Positions 16,308 to 24,225 of a stretch of 64,000 bases of DNA are shown in pieces (within the stretch, counting starts at the first letter, position 1; every line of letters begins with the position of its first letter). The notes under the pieces were generated by a model. The model had not been told where the DNA came from. It saw only the letters and a list, made by a program, of their open reading frames with translations, and did no database searches. Source of the stretch: Comamonadaceae bacterium (GTDB lineage: Bacteria; Pseudomonadota; Gammaproteobacteria; Burkholderiales; Burkholderiaceae_C). The stretch covers positions 1 through 64,000 of the forward strand of contig JAAFIW010000010.1 of the NCBI GenBank assembly GCA_013297875.1. Reading direction: 5' to 3'. Made by a program: the position numbers and the translations under genes.

Positions 16308-17377
16308 CCTCCATGACCTTTCGGCCCCTGCATTTCGCCATCAAATACCTGTTGCCCTTGCTGGCCCTGCTGGCCATTGCCTATGCGGCCTGGCGCACCC
16401 AAGCCGGCCGGCCCGACGACAAAACCCTGGCCCCGGTGATTGCGCCGGCGGGGGGCTCGCAGACCCAGTCGCCCAACCCGTCCAGCCCTTCCGCCAACTC
16501 AACCACGTCAACCACCTCAACCACGTCAACCACCTCAACCACCTCAACCACCACCGTCACTGCGGCCCGTGTTGCCGGTGCGGGCGTGGTCGAGCCGTCC
16601 AGCGAAGTCATCACCGTGTCGCCCAACGCCAGCGGCGTGGTGAGTAGCGTGAATGTGGTGGTGGGCGAGGTGGTGAAGAAAGGGCAAATTTTGTTCACGC
16701 TTGACGCACGGGAATTGACCAGCCAGCAAGCCAGCCGCGCGGCAGAAATTGAGGCCCTTGCCCGTAGCGCCCAGGTAGCGCGCGCCGAGCTGGTCGACAA
16801 GCAGGCCCTGCTGGCGCTGTACCAGGGCATTGGCGACGAGCGCGCCATGGCGCGTGAAGAGCTGCTGAAACGGCAGGGCGCGGTGGACGTGGCGCAAGCC
16901 CGCCTGCGGGCCAGCCAGGCACAAACCCAAAGCGCCCGCGCCGCTGCGCTTCAAACCCGCACGCAGCTGGAGCTGCTCACCGTGCGCGCGCCGCTGGCCG
17001 GCACCGTGCTGCAACTGCGGCTCAAACCAGGCGAGTTCGCGCAAGCCACAGGGGGCGCAGGTAACACCGCGCTACTCACCCTGGGCAACACCACGCCGCT
17101 GCACGTGCGGGTGGACTTTGACGAGGCCGATGTGTCCCGTTTGCCCTTAGGCCCCGCTGCCAGTGTGTCGGCGCGCGGTGCGGCGGGTGCGCCGGTGGTG
17201 GCCAGTTTTGTGCGGGCCGAGCCGGTTATCAGCCCCAAACGGTCGCTCACCAATGCGGCCGATGAGCGGGTAGATACTCGGGTGCTACAGGTGATTTACG
17301 CCTTGCCAGCCAACACACCCGGTTTTTACGTGGGACAGCAGGTTGACGCGTTTGTCACCGCGCAGCCGGTGCGTTGA
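16304..17377 (+). CDS. HlyD-family periplasmic adaptor, DevB-like
   Basis: This is a 357-residue membrane-fusion protein with an N-terminal anchor (AIKYLLPLLALLAIAYAAW) and then a low-complexity Thr/Ser linker (about residues 65-85). The biotinyl-lipoyl half-motif VSPNASGVVSSVNVVVGEVV, a coiled-coil hairpin (about 140-220) and the second half-motif TVRAPLAGTVLQLRLKPGEF follow. It should bridge the DevCA-like inner-membrane pump and the TolC-like outer-membrane channel encoded next. The annotated start is GTG; an ATG 9 nt later is equally possible. The linker is coded by a tandem DNA repeat and is probably variable in length. Confidence 0.9.
   Translation: MTSMTFRPLHFAIKYLLPLLALLAIAYAAWRTQAGRPDDKTLAPVIAPAGGSQTQSPNPSSPSANSTTSTTSTTSTTSTTSTTTVTAARVAGAGVVEPSSEVITVSPNASGVVSSVNVVVGEVVKKGQILFTLDARELTSQQASRAAEIEALARSAQVARAELVDKQALLALYQGIGDERAMAREELLKRQGAVDVAQARLRASQAQTQSARAAALQTRTQLELLTVRAPLAGTVLQLRLKPGEFAQATGGAGNTALLTLGNTTPLHVRVDFDEADVSRLPLGPAASVSARGAAGAPVVASFVRAEPVISPKRSLTNAADERVDTRVLQVIYALPANTPGFYVGQQVDAFVTAQPVR
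16498..16553 (+). repeat. in-frame tandem ACC-TCA/ACC-ACG repeat
   Basis: Tandem units of the type TCAACCACGTCAACCACC encode a Thr-Thr-Ser array just after the membrane anchor of the HlyD-like adaptor. Units are multiples of 3 nt, so copy-number change would keep the frame and alter only linker length. Confidence 0.8.
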
Positions 17378-17393
17378 ATCTAGAAACTGCAGC

Positions 17394-18896
17394 ATGACGC
17401 GCCTTTCACTTTCCGCTTTGAAAAAACCCATCGCTTTGGCCATGGCCGTGGGGCTGTGCGCCTGCTCCAGCCTGAACCGCCAGGAAGCACCAGCCCCGCT
17501 CAGCGACCCGCCCACGCTGCCTGCCGCCTATGAAGGCGCCGGTGGTGATGCTGCAAACCAAACCACCATGGCGTGGTGGGACAGCTTCAACGACCCGGCC
17601 CTGAGCCAGATCGTCAACCAGACCCTGGCGCAAAACCTCAGCTGGCAGGCCGCCAAAACGCGTGTGGCGCAAGCCCAGGCCTTGCTGGCCCAAAGCGTTG
17701 CCAACCAGGCACCGCAAATTGACCTGGGTGCCAGCGTGACGCGCCAGCGCCGCTCGCTGGAAGTGTTCAATGCAGCCAATGCCGCTGGCGCGCCGCGCGA
17801 CAGCACCACCTGGAGCGCAGACGCGCAACTGAAGTGGCAGTGGGATGCGTTTGATGAGCTGAAGTTGGCGCAAACCGCCGCCACCGAGCGCGTGCAGCAA
17901 AGCCGCGCCGCCGCTGCCGCCTCGCGCCTGCTGGTGGCCGCGCAGGCCGCCAGCCTGGTGGTGCAGGCACGCGCGCTGCGCCAGCGCATTGATGCCACCC
18001 AGGCGACGCTGGCCATTGACACCCAGCAGCTAGAAATTGCGGTTGCCAAGCGTCGCGCTGGCCTGACCGTGCAGGTGCCCGTGCTGCAAGCCCAAGCGGC
18101 CGTGCGTGCCAACGACCAGGCCCTGGCGCAACTGCAGGCCGAGCAGGTGCCCACAGCCAACGCACTGGCGGTGCTGGCCGCCATCACACCGGCGCAAGCC
18201 GCCCAATGGTTGGGCAACTCGGCGCAACTGCCCATGCCACCCACACGCGGCGAGCTGAACACGTATGTTGGCGTGCCCTCGCAGTTGCTGCTGCGCCGGC
18301 CCGATGTGCTGGAAGCCCAAGCCCAGGTGCGCGCCGCCTCCGCCGAGCTGGCCACCAGCCTGGCGCAGCGCTACCCGCGCTTTACCATCAATGCCCAGTT
18401 GGGCTGGGCCGCTGCATCGGCTGCAGCCTTGGGCACGCCCGCCGCGCTGCTGGCGGCGCTGAGCCCCAGCGTGACCTGGCCGCTGCTGGATGGCGGTGCC
18501 CAAGCGGCTCGCAGCGACCAGCGCCGCGCCCAGGCGCAAGAAGCTGCGCTCTTGTACCGCCAAGCCGTGCTGCGCGCCTTTGCCCAGACCGAATCGGCGC
18601 TGCTCACGCTGGATGCGCGCAACCGCGAGAGCGCCGCAGCCGCAACCCAACTGCAGGCCTTGCGTGAAGCTGCACAGGTGGCGCAAATTCAGCACAGCTC
18701 AGGCCAGATAGACCTTGTGCTGGCGCTACAGACCCAGCGCGCCGCCATCACCGCCCAAGCCGCCCAGTCATCCGCCCACCTGCAAACCCTGGAGGCAGCC
18801 ATCAACGTGTATCAGGCGGTTGGTGGCGGCTGGAGTGAGGCTGATGTCACCGCATGGCAAGCAGAACCCGTATCTAGATTGCTATCGAATAAATAG
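17394..18896 (+). CDS. TolC/NodT-type outer-membrane efflux lipoprotein
   Basis: This is a 500-residue outer-membrane factor. The ATG at 17394 starts a lipoprotein signal (ALAMAVGLCAC, lipobox Cys about residue 24). The two outer-membrane efflux protein repeats follow: WWDSFNDPALSQIVNQTLAQ, GVPSQLLLRRPDVLEAQAQV, FTINAQLGWAAAS and SVTWPLLDGGAQAARSDQRR are typical of NodT/OprM-like channels. It completes a four-gene MipA-independent export set (permease, ATPase, adaptor, channel). The last residues (RLLSNK) and TAG stop are supplied by a dispersed repeat copy, so the original C-terminus was replaced or trimmed. Confidence 0.92.
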   Translation: MTRLSLSALKKPIALAMAVGLCACSSLNRQEAPAPLSDPPTLPAAYEGAGGDAANQTTMAWWDSFNDPALSQIVNQTLAQNLSWQAAKTRVAQAQALLAQSVANQAPQIDLGASVTRQRRSLEVFNAANAAGAPRDSTTWSADAQLKWQWDAFDELKLAQTAATERVQQSRAAAAASRLLVAAQAASLVVQARALRQRIDATQATLAIDTQQLEIAVAKRRAGLTVQVPVLQAQAAVRANDQALAQLQAEQVPTANALAVLAAITPAQAAQWLGNSAQLPMPPTRGELNTYVGVPSQLLLRRPDVLEAQAQVRAASAELATSLAQRYPRFTINAQLGWAAASAAALGTPAALLAALSPSVTWPLLDGGAQAARSDQRRAQAQEAALLYRQAVLRAFAQTESALLTLDARNRESAAAATQLQALREAAQVAQIQHSSGQIDLVLALQTQRAAITAQAAQSSAHLQTLEAAINVYQAVGGGWSEADVTAWQAEPVSRLLSNK

Positions 18897-18925
18897 CTGC
18901 TTGAGCAATGAATCCCTGGGCGAAT
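18880..18925 (+). repeat. dispersed repeat copy 4
   Basis: The tip palindrome GCTATCGAATAAATAGC is followed by TGCTTGAGCAATGAATCCCT and GGGCG. Its first 17 nt encode the end of the outer-membrane channel protein and provide its stop codon. Confidence 0.88.
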
Positions 18926-18980
18926 AGCAGTTTTCGCTTTATTTTGTGTTTTTTGACCCTCCAACGTTTGAAAGGCGACG

Positions 18981-19526
18981 ATGAACAAGCTGAACCTACC
19001 CAACCGCGCACTCACCACGCTGTGCCTTATTGGCTCATTGATGTATGTCACCAGTAACGCGAGCGCTCAAACGCCGCCTGCAGGGCAAATGCCCCTCATC
19101 CAGGCGGAAACACTGACCGAGCGCAAGGTCACCCTGCCGCAAGACCTACCTGGCGAGAAAACCTTGGCGTTCATCGCTTTTGAGCGTAATCAACAAGCCA
19201 ACGTTGACACTTGGAAAAAAGGATTGAACCTTCAAACCAGCACGGAGCCGTGGGTAGAGCTACCCGTTATCGGACCGCGCGGTAGCTGGTCGCGCTCATT
19301 CATTGACGGCGCCATGCGCATGGGCGTTAGCGATGAAGCCACACGCAACCGAATCATCACCCTGTACATCGAGCGCGCCCCGTTTCTCAAAGCCATGGGC
19401 CTGCCAGATTCAACGAAGAGCATTTACGCGGTGATCGTGACCCGCGGCGGGCAGGTGCTGGCCAGTGTTGAAGGCGACTACACCCCTGAAAAAGCCGCGA
19501 TTCTTGCCAAGGCGTTTGGGCAATAG
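18981..19526 (+). CDS. secreted protein of unknown function, possibly thioredoxin-like
   Basis: This is a 181-residue protein with a signal peptide (LTTLCLIGSLMYVTSNASA, cleavage before QTPP). The mature sequence has an initial strand TLAFIAFERNQQANVDTWKK, a central VELPVIGPRGSWSRSFIDGA, and late strands YAVIVTRGGQVLASVEGDYT, a pattern that resembles a thioredoxin-like fold without the CxxC pair (compare ATP10- or YtfJ-like proteins). I cannot name it. It probably acts in the periplasm. It sits 84 bp after the export channel gene on the same strand but may be independent. Confidence 0.7.
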   Translation: MNKLNLPNRALTTLCLIGSLMYVTSNASAQTPPAGQMPLIQAETLTERKVTLPQDLPGEKTLAFIAFERNQQANVDTWKKGLNLQTSTEPWVELPVIGPRGSWSRSFIDGAMRMGVSDEATRNRIITLYIERAPFLKAMGLPDSTKSIYAVIVTRGGQVLASVEGDYTPEKAAILAKAFGQ

Positions 19527-19538
19527 CCCTGATTCAGT

Positions 19539-20014
19539 ATGGCTGCGTTAGCAACCCGATTTTTCGCCCGCAGCGTAGAGGCCTTGACCTTGGGCGCAAT
19601 GGCGGTGCTGATTCCTGCGTCGCCGTTGACCTGCGCCGTACTGTCGGGGCGCATCCAGTATGTGCGCCAGTACCGCAGCACCATCGTATTGTCTGTGCGC
19701 TACGCCAGAGCATTGAAGAGAACCCGAGTCATCTCGCGCAACCTGCAGCGCCAGTTAAGCGCGGGGAGCCCGCCGAAACCATCCAGGGTAGTTGCACGCA
19801 TTGCGGTCTGTGCTGCGTCGACCGCAGCTGTGTGTTTCTGGAGTGGACCGATACGGGTACTTCGCGTTGCTCGATTTACGGCAATTGGTTTTGGCGAATG
19901 ACCAGCTGCGGCAGCTACCCAGTGGATGGAGAGAGCATTGCGGTTTACGGCTGTCCGTCGTTCAAAGCGATTCCCATCAAGGTGGTGAAATCCGGGACTG
20001 GGTCGCAAAGCTAG
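19539..20014 (+). pseudogene. cysteine-rich YkgJ-like protein, apparently frameshifted
   Basis: Two frames each look coding for half of this stretch. From the ATG at 19539 the frame gives a basic start with one hydrophobic segment (EALTLGAMAVLIPASPLTCA). From about 19690 the neighbouring frame gives a Cys-rich region: SCTHCGLCCVDRSCVFLEWT, then SRCSIYGNW, TSCGSYPV and YGCPSF, ending at 20012-20014. CxxCGxCC with later Cys residues resembles the zinc/iron-chelating YkgJ/UPF0153 domain. No good start codon precedes the Cys-rich part in its own frame. Either one gene has suffered a 1-nt frameshift at about 19690-19760, or two genes overlap. Function is unknown. Confidence 0.5.
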
Positions 20015-20032
20015 ATTTGTACTAAATCAGCC

Positions 20033-20079
20033 ACAAGCCCATAGATTCATTGCTCAAGAAGCTATCGAATAAGGAGCAA
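20033..20079 (-). repeat. dispersed repeat copy 5
   Basis: AGCCCATAGATTCATTGCTC, AAGAAGCTATCGAATAAGGA, GCAA: one substitution in the core (GAAGC for CAGC) and a damaged tip palindrome. It is intergenic. Confidence 0.85.
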
Positions 20080-20163
20080 TTGACCCCAAAAATCGGCGAC
20101 CAACAAAGCACTTGGGCGTCTGGACAACGCTCACTCAATCTCACTTGACTACAGTAACGTCCC

Positions 20164-21189
20164 ATGGATTCCCTCTCTCAAATTGCTTTAGGCGCCGCCG
20201 TCAGCGTGGCGGTGATGGGTCGTCGCACGGCGCTGTGGAAAGCAGCGCTGTGGGGTGCGGTGGCGGGCACGCTGCCCGACCTGGATGTGCTGTTCGACCA
20301 CGGTGACCCGATTGCCAACATGGTGCTGCACCGCGCGGAGAGCCATTCGCTGTTCTGGCTCACATTGTTCTCCTTGCCCTTTGCGGCAGTGGTGGCTGGG
20401 CTGCACAAACAGTGGGCGCTGCGCGGGCGCTGGTGGCTGGCGATGTGGTTGGCGCTGGTGACGCATCCGCTGCTGGACGTGATGACTGTGTATGGCACCC
20501 AACTGGCGCTGCCGTTTACCAACCACCCCTACGGCGTGGGCAGCGTGTTCATCATTGACCTGCTGTACACGCTGCCGCTGTTGGTGGGCACCATTTGGGC
20601 GCTGGCGGGGCGCGGGTCGGCAGCGGGCTTGCGGGCCAATGCCCTCGGGCTGGTGCTGAGCACGGCTTACCTGGCTTGGGGCGTGTTTGCGCAGGCGCAG
20701 GCCACGCAGGTGGCCAAGGCATCGTTGGCGGCGCAAGGCATTGCCGCGCAGCATGTGCTGGTGACACCCAGCGCCTTCAACTCGCTGCTGTGGCGGGTGG
20801 TGGCGGTCTCGGGTGACCCTGCGCAAGACGCTTACTACGAAGGGTTTTACTCGCTGCTGGATCCAGCGCCGACGATGGGTTTTGACCGTTTTGCGCGTGG
20901 CCACGCGCTGACCGCGCAGCTGCCAAACGACCTGGGCGTGCAGCGAATTCAGGCCTTCAGCCAGGGCTTTTACAAGCTGCATGAGCAGGCAGGCCAGGTC
21001 TTCATCACCGACCTGCGCATGGGCCAGGAGCCCAACTACATCTTCAGCTTTGCGGTAGCGCGGCGCAACGGCGGCGCACTGGTGCCATTGGCCAAGCCCG
21101 AGCAAATCGGTGCCCGGCCTGACATCCAGCGCGGCCTGCCTTGGTTGTGGCAGCGCATGTGGGGGCAGGTGATCCCGCCACCGCGGTGA
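20164..21189 (+). CDS. membrane-bound metal-dependent hydrolase, YbcI/YdjM (DUF457) family
   Basis: This is a 341-residue inner-membrane protein. MDSLSQIALGAAVSVAVMG, GTLPDLDVLFDHGDPIANMV, HRAESHSLFW and TLFSLPFAAVV carry the conserved His/Asp residues of the family, followed by WLALVTHPLLDVMTVYGTQL and several hydrophobic helices. The C-terminal 150 residues are soluble. Members are called metal-dependent hydrolases from their conserved histidines, but no substrate is established. It appears to be transcribed alone. Confidence 0.85.
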   Translation: MDSLSQIALGAAVSVAVMGRRTALWKAALWGAVAGTLPDLDVLFDHGDPIANMVLHRAESHSLFWLTLFSLPFAAVVAGLHKQWALRGRWWLAMWLALVTHPLLDVMTVYGTQLALPFTNHPYGVGSVFIIDLLYTLPLLVGTIWALAGRGSAAGLRANALGLVLSTAYLAWGVFAQAQATQVAKASLAAQGIAAQHVLVTPSAFNSLLWRVVAVSGDPAQDAYYEGFYSLLDPAPTMGFDRFARGHALTAQLPNDLGVQRIQAFSQGFYKLHEQAGQVFITDLRMGQEPNYIFSFAVARRNGGALVPLAKPEQIGARPDIQRGLPWLWQRMWGQVIPPPR

Positions 21190-21230
21190 AGCCGTCCTGT
21201 AGGGCACGGGTTGGTGGCAAAACAGCCAGT

Positions 21231-21273
21231 AGCCCAGATAGATACTGCTCAAGCAGCTATGATTTGCGTAGCA
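21231..21273 (-). repeat. dispersed repeat copy 6
   Basis: AGCCCAGATAGATACTGCTC, AAGCAGCTATGATTTGCGTA, GC. It lies in the leader of the dioxygenase gene, ending about 20 nt before its start codon, so it may fold in the 5' untranslated region. Confidence 0.85.
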
Positions 21274-21293
21274 ATTCAAACCAACAAAAAACC

Positions 21294-22034
21294 ATGATCC
21301 TCACTCCCGCCTACACCTACCCCGACCAATTGCCCACTGCGCTGCGCCAGCAGGGTTACGCGGTGCTCAGTGCCCAGGGCACCTGCGAGCTGGCCGCGTG
21401 CCACGCGAGCGAGCTGGCCGCGCTGGGCCAGACCTGGGCCGACCTGCCGCCCGATGCCTACTTGAAAGACGGTGGCCGCTACCGCCGCCGGCGGCACGCC
21501 TGTTTTGTGGTGGATGGCGATGCGGTGCAGCCCATGCCGCACCGCGCGCACTGGCAGCCACTGGAATACAACGCCTTGCACGGCGGCATGCAGCGCTGGT
21601 TTGAGCCCATGCTGCCGCAGGCGTTGGCCTCGCCGGCCTGGAATGCTCTGCTTTTGGCATTGGCAAAGCAAAGCTCGGCCTTGCGTGGGGAGCAGCCTTG
21701 GTATGTGGAGGCGCATCAGTTCCGCATCGACACCGAAGGCGGCATTGGCCGGCCTACGCCCGAAGGCGCGCACCGCGACGGGGTGGACTTGGTGGCGGTG
21801 TTTCTCGTGAACCGCCAGGGCATCAAAGGCGGCGAAACCCGGGTGTTTGAAGCCAGCGGAACGCGCGGCGAGCGCTTCACGCTCACGCAGCCATGGAGCC
21901 TGGTGCTGCTGGATGACGCGCGGGTGATTCATGAGTCGACGCCGATTCAGCCTGTTGTTGCAGACGGCGGCGAAGCAGCGTACAGGGACACGCTGGTGGT
22001 GACCTGTCGGGCGGGTGGGTTTCAAGGCGGGTAA
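21294..22034 (+). CDS. 2-oxoglutarate/Fe(II) dioxygenase family protein (PF10014-like)
   Basis: This is a 246-residue protein from the ATG at 21294. RRRRHACFVVDGDAVQPMPH, the metal ligands H-x-D in EGAHRDGVDLVAVFLVNRQ, KGGETRVFE, the distal His in DDARVIHESTPI and a following Arg (YRDTLVVTCR) match the 2OG-Fe dioxygenase group that includes L-isoleucine hydroxylases and BsmA-like proteins. It should hydroxylate a free amino acid or similar small molecule in the cytoplasm; the substrate is not predictable. An upstream in-frame extension is coded by the dispersed repeat and is not genuine. Confidence 0.85.
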   Translation: MILTPAYTYPDQLPTALRQQGYAVLSAQGTCELAACHASELAALGQTWADLPPDAYLKDGGRYRRRRHACFVVDGDAVQPMPHRAHWQPLEYNALHGGMQRWFEPMLPQALASPAWNALLLALAKQSSALRGEQPWYVEAHQFRIDTEGGIGRPTPEGAHRDGVDLVAVFLVNRQGIKGGETRVFEASGTRGERFTLTQPWSLVLLDDARVIHESTPIQPVVADGGEAAYRDTLVVTCRAGGFQGG

Positions 22035-22041
22035 CAGGCGC

Positions 22042-22082
22042 TACGTTTTTAATAGCTGGTTGAGCAGTGAATCTATGGGCTG
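22042..22082 (+). repeat. dispersed repeat copy 7
   Basis: CTACGTTTTTAATAGCTGGT, TGAGCAGTGAATCTATGGGC, TG. It is intergenic, between convergent genes. Confidence 0.85.
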
Positions 22083-22096
22083 TCAGCGGATCTGGC

Positions 22097-22774
22097 TCAG
22101 AAATCTGTGCTCTGTGTGAACCACCTCGCCTCGCCGCTCACCGGGTGCGCAAACCCCAGCTCGCTGGCATGCAGAAGCAGGCGTGGCGCGCGCTGCTGCA
22201 CCTCAGCAGGCGCATACAAGGCGTCGCCCAAAATCGGATGGCCGATGGCCAGCATGTGCACGCGCAGCTGGTGGCTGCGGCCGGTCAGCGGGGCCAGTTC
22301 CAGGCGGGTGGCGTCAGGCCAAGCTTGCAGGCCGCTCGCCATGCGCCAGTGGGTGATGCTGGGTTTGCCGGTGACCTGATCGACCTTTTGCAGCGGTCGG
22401 TTTGGCCAATCGGCTGCAATCGGCAAATCAATCACCTGCCAGCCATCGGCATCCACCGCATCAGCCACAGGCTGCCCCGCCACCACCGCCACATAGCGCT
22501 TGTGCACCAGCCGCGCCGCAAAGGCTTTGCTCAAAGCGGTTTGCACCGCCGCGCTGCGCGCAAACACGCACAGGCCTGAGGTGGCCATGTCCAGCCGGTG
22601 CACCACCAATGCATCGGGAAACTCCTCGCACACGCGGCGGTACAAACAGTCTTGCTTATCTTCCCCGCGGCCTGGCACGCTGAGCAGGCCAGGGGGCTTG
22701 TTGACGACGACCAGGTGCGGGTCTGCATGCACCACATGGCAGCCGGAGGGCACATCAGTCACTACAAAATTCAT
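22097..22774 (-). CDS. RNA pseudouridine synthase, RluA family
   Basis: This is a 225-residue RluA-family enzyme that isomerises uridine in rRNA or tRNA. It has VVNKPPGLLSVPGRG (motif I), the catalytic Asp in VVHRLDMATSGLCVFAR (motif II), HKRYVAVV, and the C-terminal LTGRSHQLRVHMLAIGHPIL and LLLHASELGFAHP. There is no N-terminal S4 domain. The target uridine cannot be assigned. The start codon overlaps the edge of dispersed repeat copy 8. Confidence 0.92.
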   Translation of the reverse strand: MNFVVTDVPSGCHVVHADPHLVVVNKPPGLLSVPGRGEDKQDCLYRRVCEEFPDALVVHRLDMATSGLCVFARSAAVQTALSKAFAARLVHKRYVAVVAGQPVADAVDADGWQVIDLPIAADWPNRPLQKVDQVTGKPSITHWRMASGLQAWPDATRLELAPLTGRSHQLRVHMLAIGHPILGDALYAPAEVQQRAPRLLLHASELGFAHPVSGEARWFTQSTDF

Positions 22775-22803
22775 AGCTGCTTGAGCAATGAATACATGGG
22801 CTG
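22770..22803 (+). repeat. dispersed repeat copy 8
   Basis: TTCATAGCTGCTTGAGCAAT, GAATACATGGGCTG. It begins at the start codon of the pseudouridine synthase gene, so it lies directly in that gene's ribosome-binding region. Confidence 0.85.
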
Positions 22804-22830
22804 GTGACTGGTTTAATCCAAAACAGGCGG

Positions 22831-23277
22831 CTACTGCGAGATTTTTCGCCCCTCTTCAATCTGGTATTCAAAGTAGCGCTGAAAGCTGAACACGATGCTG
22901 CTCATCAGCACCGTGGTGCCCACCAGCAGCGACAAGACCACGGCGAAGATGGTGGGCCAACTGGTGCGCCCGGCGGGGGCGTCGGGTGCGGCCTGGGGGT
23001 TGTGCCATGCGTTCCATTTTTCGGGGCTGGACAGGCCGTAAACAATGGCGGTGAGCGCGCAGCCCGCGATGGTGAAACCCAGCAGCGGAATCAGCGCCCA
23101 GCTGAGCTTGTCGTCCAGCCCAAACTGCTGCACGCGCTGAATGCCATACAAGCCAATGGCAGTGGGAATCGGCAGCGCCCAGCCCCACAGATCACCCAGC
23201 CCATGCAGGTAAAAGCGGTGCAGACCCAAGGGGCCACCGATGAAGGCCAGCCAGGCGGCCAGTGTTTTGTTTTTCAT
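22831..23277 (-). CDS. TM2-domain membrane protein
   Basis: This is a 148-residue protein. It starts MKNKTLAAWLAFIGGPLGLH RFY, the classic TM2 motif with GxxGxHRFY, followed by a second helix (WALPIPTAIGLYGIQ). Two more hydrophobic helices (ALIPLLGFTIAGCALTAIVY and FAVVLSLLVGTTVLMSSIVF) make it longer than a minimal TM2 protein. Function is unknown. The ATG at 23275-23277 overlaps the stop of the acetyltransferase gene, so the pair is co-translated. Confidence 0.82.
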   Translation of the reverse strand: MKNKTLAAWLAFIGGPLGLHRFYLHGLGDLWGWALPIPTAIGLYGIQRVQQFGLDDKLSWALIPLLGFTIAGCALTAIVYGLSSPEKWNAWHNPQAAPDAPAGRTSWPTIFAVVLSLLVGTTVLMSSIVFSFQRYFEYQIEEGRKISQ

Positions 23278-23801
23278 GCGGCCTCCGGCGGCGTGCTGTC
23301 GCCTTCGCCCAGCACTTTTTCCATTAGCACCACGTCGCGCCAAGCCCCAAATTTCCAGCCGCACGACTTGAGCACACCCACGTGGGTAAAGCCCAAGGCC
23401 TGGTGCACGCCCACCGAACCGGCGTTGGCCGAATCGCCAATCACGGCAATGAGTTTGCGCACACCCACGGCCTGTGCCTGGGCAGCCAGCGCCGTCAGCA
23501 GCAAGCGGCCCAGGCCTTTGCCTGCGGCCTCGGGGGCGAGGTAAATCGAGTCTTCGGCGCTGAAACGGTAGGCCGGGCGGGGTTTGAACCAGTTGCAATA
23601 GGCAAAACCCAGTATCTGGCCGGCCTCCTCGGCCACCAGGTAGGGCAGGCCGCGCGACAGCACGTCGGCGCGGCGGGCGGTCATGTCAGCCAGTGTGGGC
23701 GGCTCGGTTTCAAAGGTGCCGGTGCCGTGCAACACGTGGTGGGCATAGATGGCGGTCACAAAGGGCAGGTCGGCTTCGGTGCAAGGGCGAATGTGAGGCA
23801 T
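23274..23801 (-). CDS. GNAT N-acetyltransferase, phosphinothricin acetyltransferase-like
   Basis: This is a 175-residue GNAT enzyme. It begins IRPCTEADLPFVTAIYAHHV and has GFAYCNWFKPRPAYRFSAED, SIYLAPEAAGKGLGRLLLTA (acetyl-CoA pyrophosphate loop) and ANAGSVGVHQALGFTHVG, the pattern of the Pat/MddA/YncA group. These acetylate the amino group of phosphinothricin, methionine sulfone or similar compounds. It is the first gene of a two-gene unit with the TM2 protein and is divergent from rpsP. Confidence 0.88.
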   Translation of the reverse strand: MPHIRPCTEADLPFVTAIYAHHVLHGTGTFETEPPTLADMTARRADVLSRGLPYLVAEEAGQILGFAYCNWFKPRPAYRFSAEDSIYLAPEAAGKGLGRLLLTALAAQAQAVGVRKLIAVIGDSANAGSVGVHQALGFTHVGVLKSCGWKFGAWRDVVLMEKVLGEGDSTPPEAA

Positions 23802-23835
23802 GAGGCAAAGCGTTAATGTCTTGAAACTGTCACCC

Positions 23836-23867
23836 TTGCGCGGTGGTAAACCGGCGCGGGCTATAAT
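23836..23867 (+). promoter_or_regulatory. probable sigma-70 promoter of the rpsP operon
   Basis: A perfect TATAAT lies at 23862-23867, about 90 nt before the rpsP start. The best -35-like sequence is TTGCGC at 23836, but the spacing of about 20 bp is long, so the -35 assignment is weak. Confidence 0.5.
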
Positions 23868-23956
23868 CGTAGGCTTTTCAGCGTGTCGCTGGCCGGGTGG
23901 TCATAGCGCGTGTCTCAACGTTGAAAAACCCCCCGTTCCCACCCGAAGGATTCATT

Positions 23957-24217
23957 ATGGTCGTTATCCGACTTGCCCGCGGCGGCTCCAAAGCCCGCCC
24001 ATTTTTCAACATTGTTGTGGCAGACAAGCGCGTTCGCCGCGATGGTCGCTTCATCGAGCGCATCGGTTTTTACAACCCGATTGCCCGCGGCGGCGAGGAA
24101 AGCATCCGCATTGCCCAAGACCGCCTGACCTACTGGCGCGGTGTGGGCGCACAAGCGTCGCCAACGGTGGAGCGCTTGATCAAGCAAGCCGCTGACAAAG
24201 CAGCTCCCACAGCTTAA
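23957..24217 (+). CDS. rpsP: 30S ribosomal protein S16
   Basis: This is 86 residues. [25 protein letters not shown], then [14 protein letters not shown] and a C-terminal [20 protein letters not shown] identify S16, a small-subunit assembly protein. The ATG at 23957 follows an AAGGA site; an upstream GTG-started extension is not needed. It is the first gene of the rpsP-rimM-trmD-rplS operon, in the standard order. Confidence 0.98.
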   Translation: MVVIRLARGGSKARPFFNIVVADKRVRRDGRFIERIGFYNPIARGGEESIRIAQDRLTYWRGVGAQASPTVERLIKQAADKAAPTA

Positions 24218-24225
24218 ACACCAGC

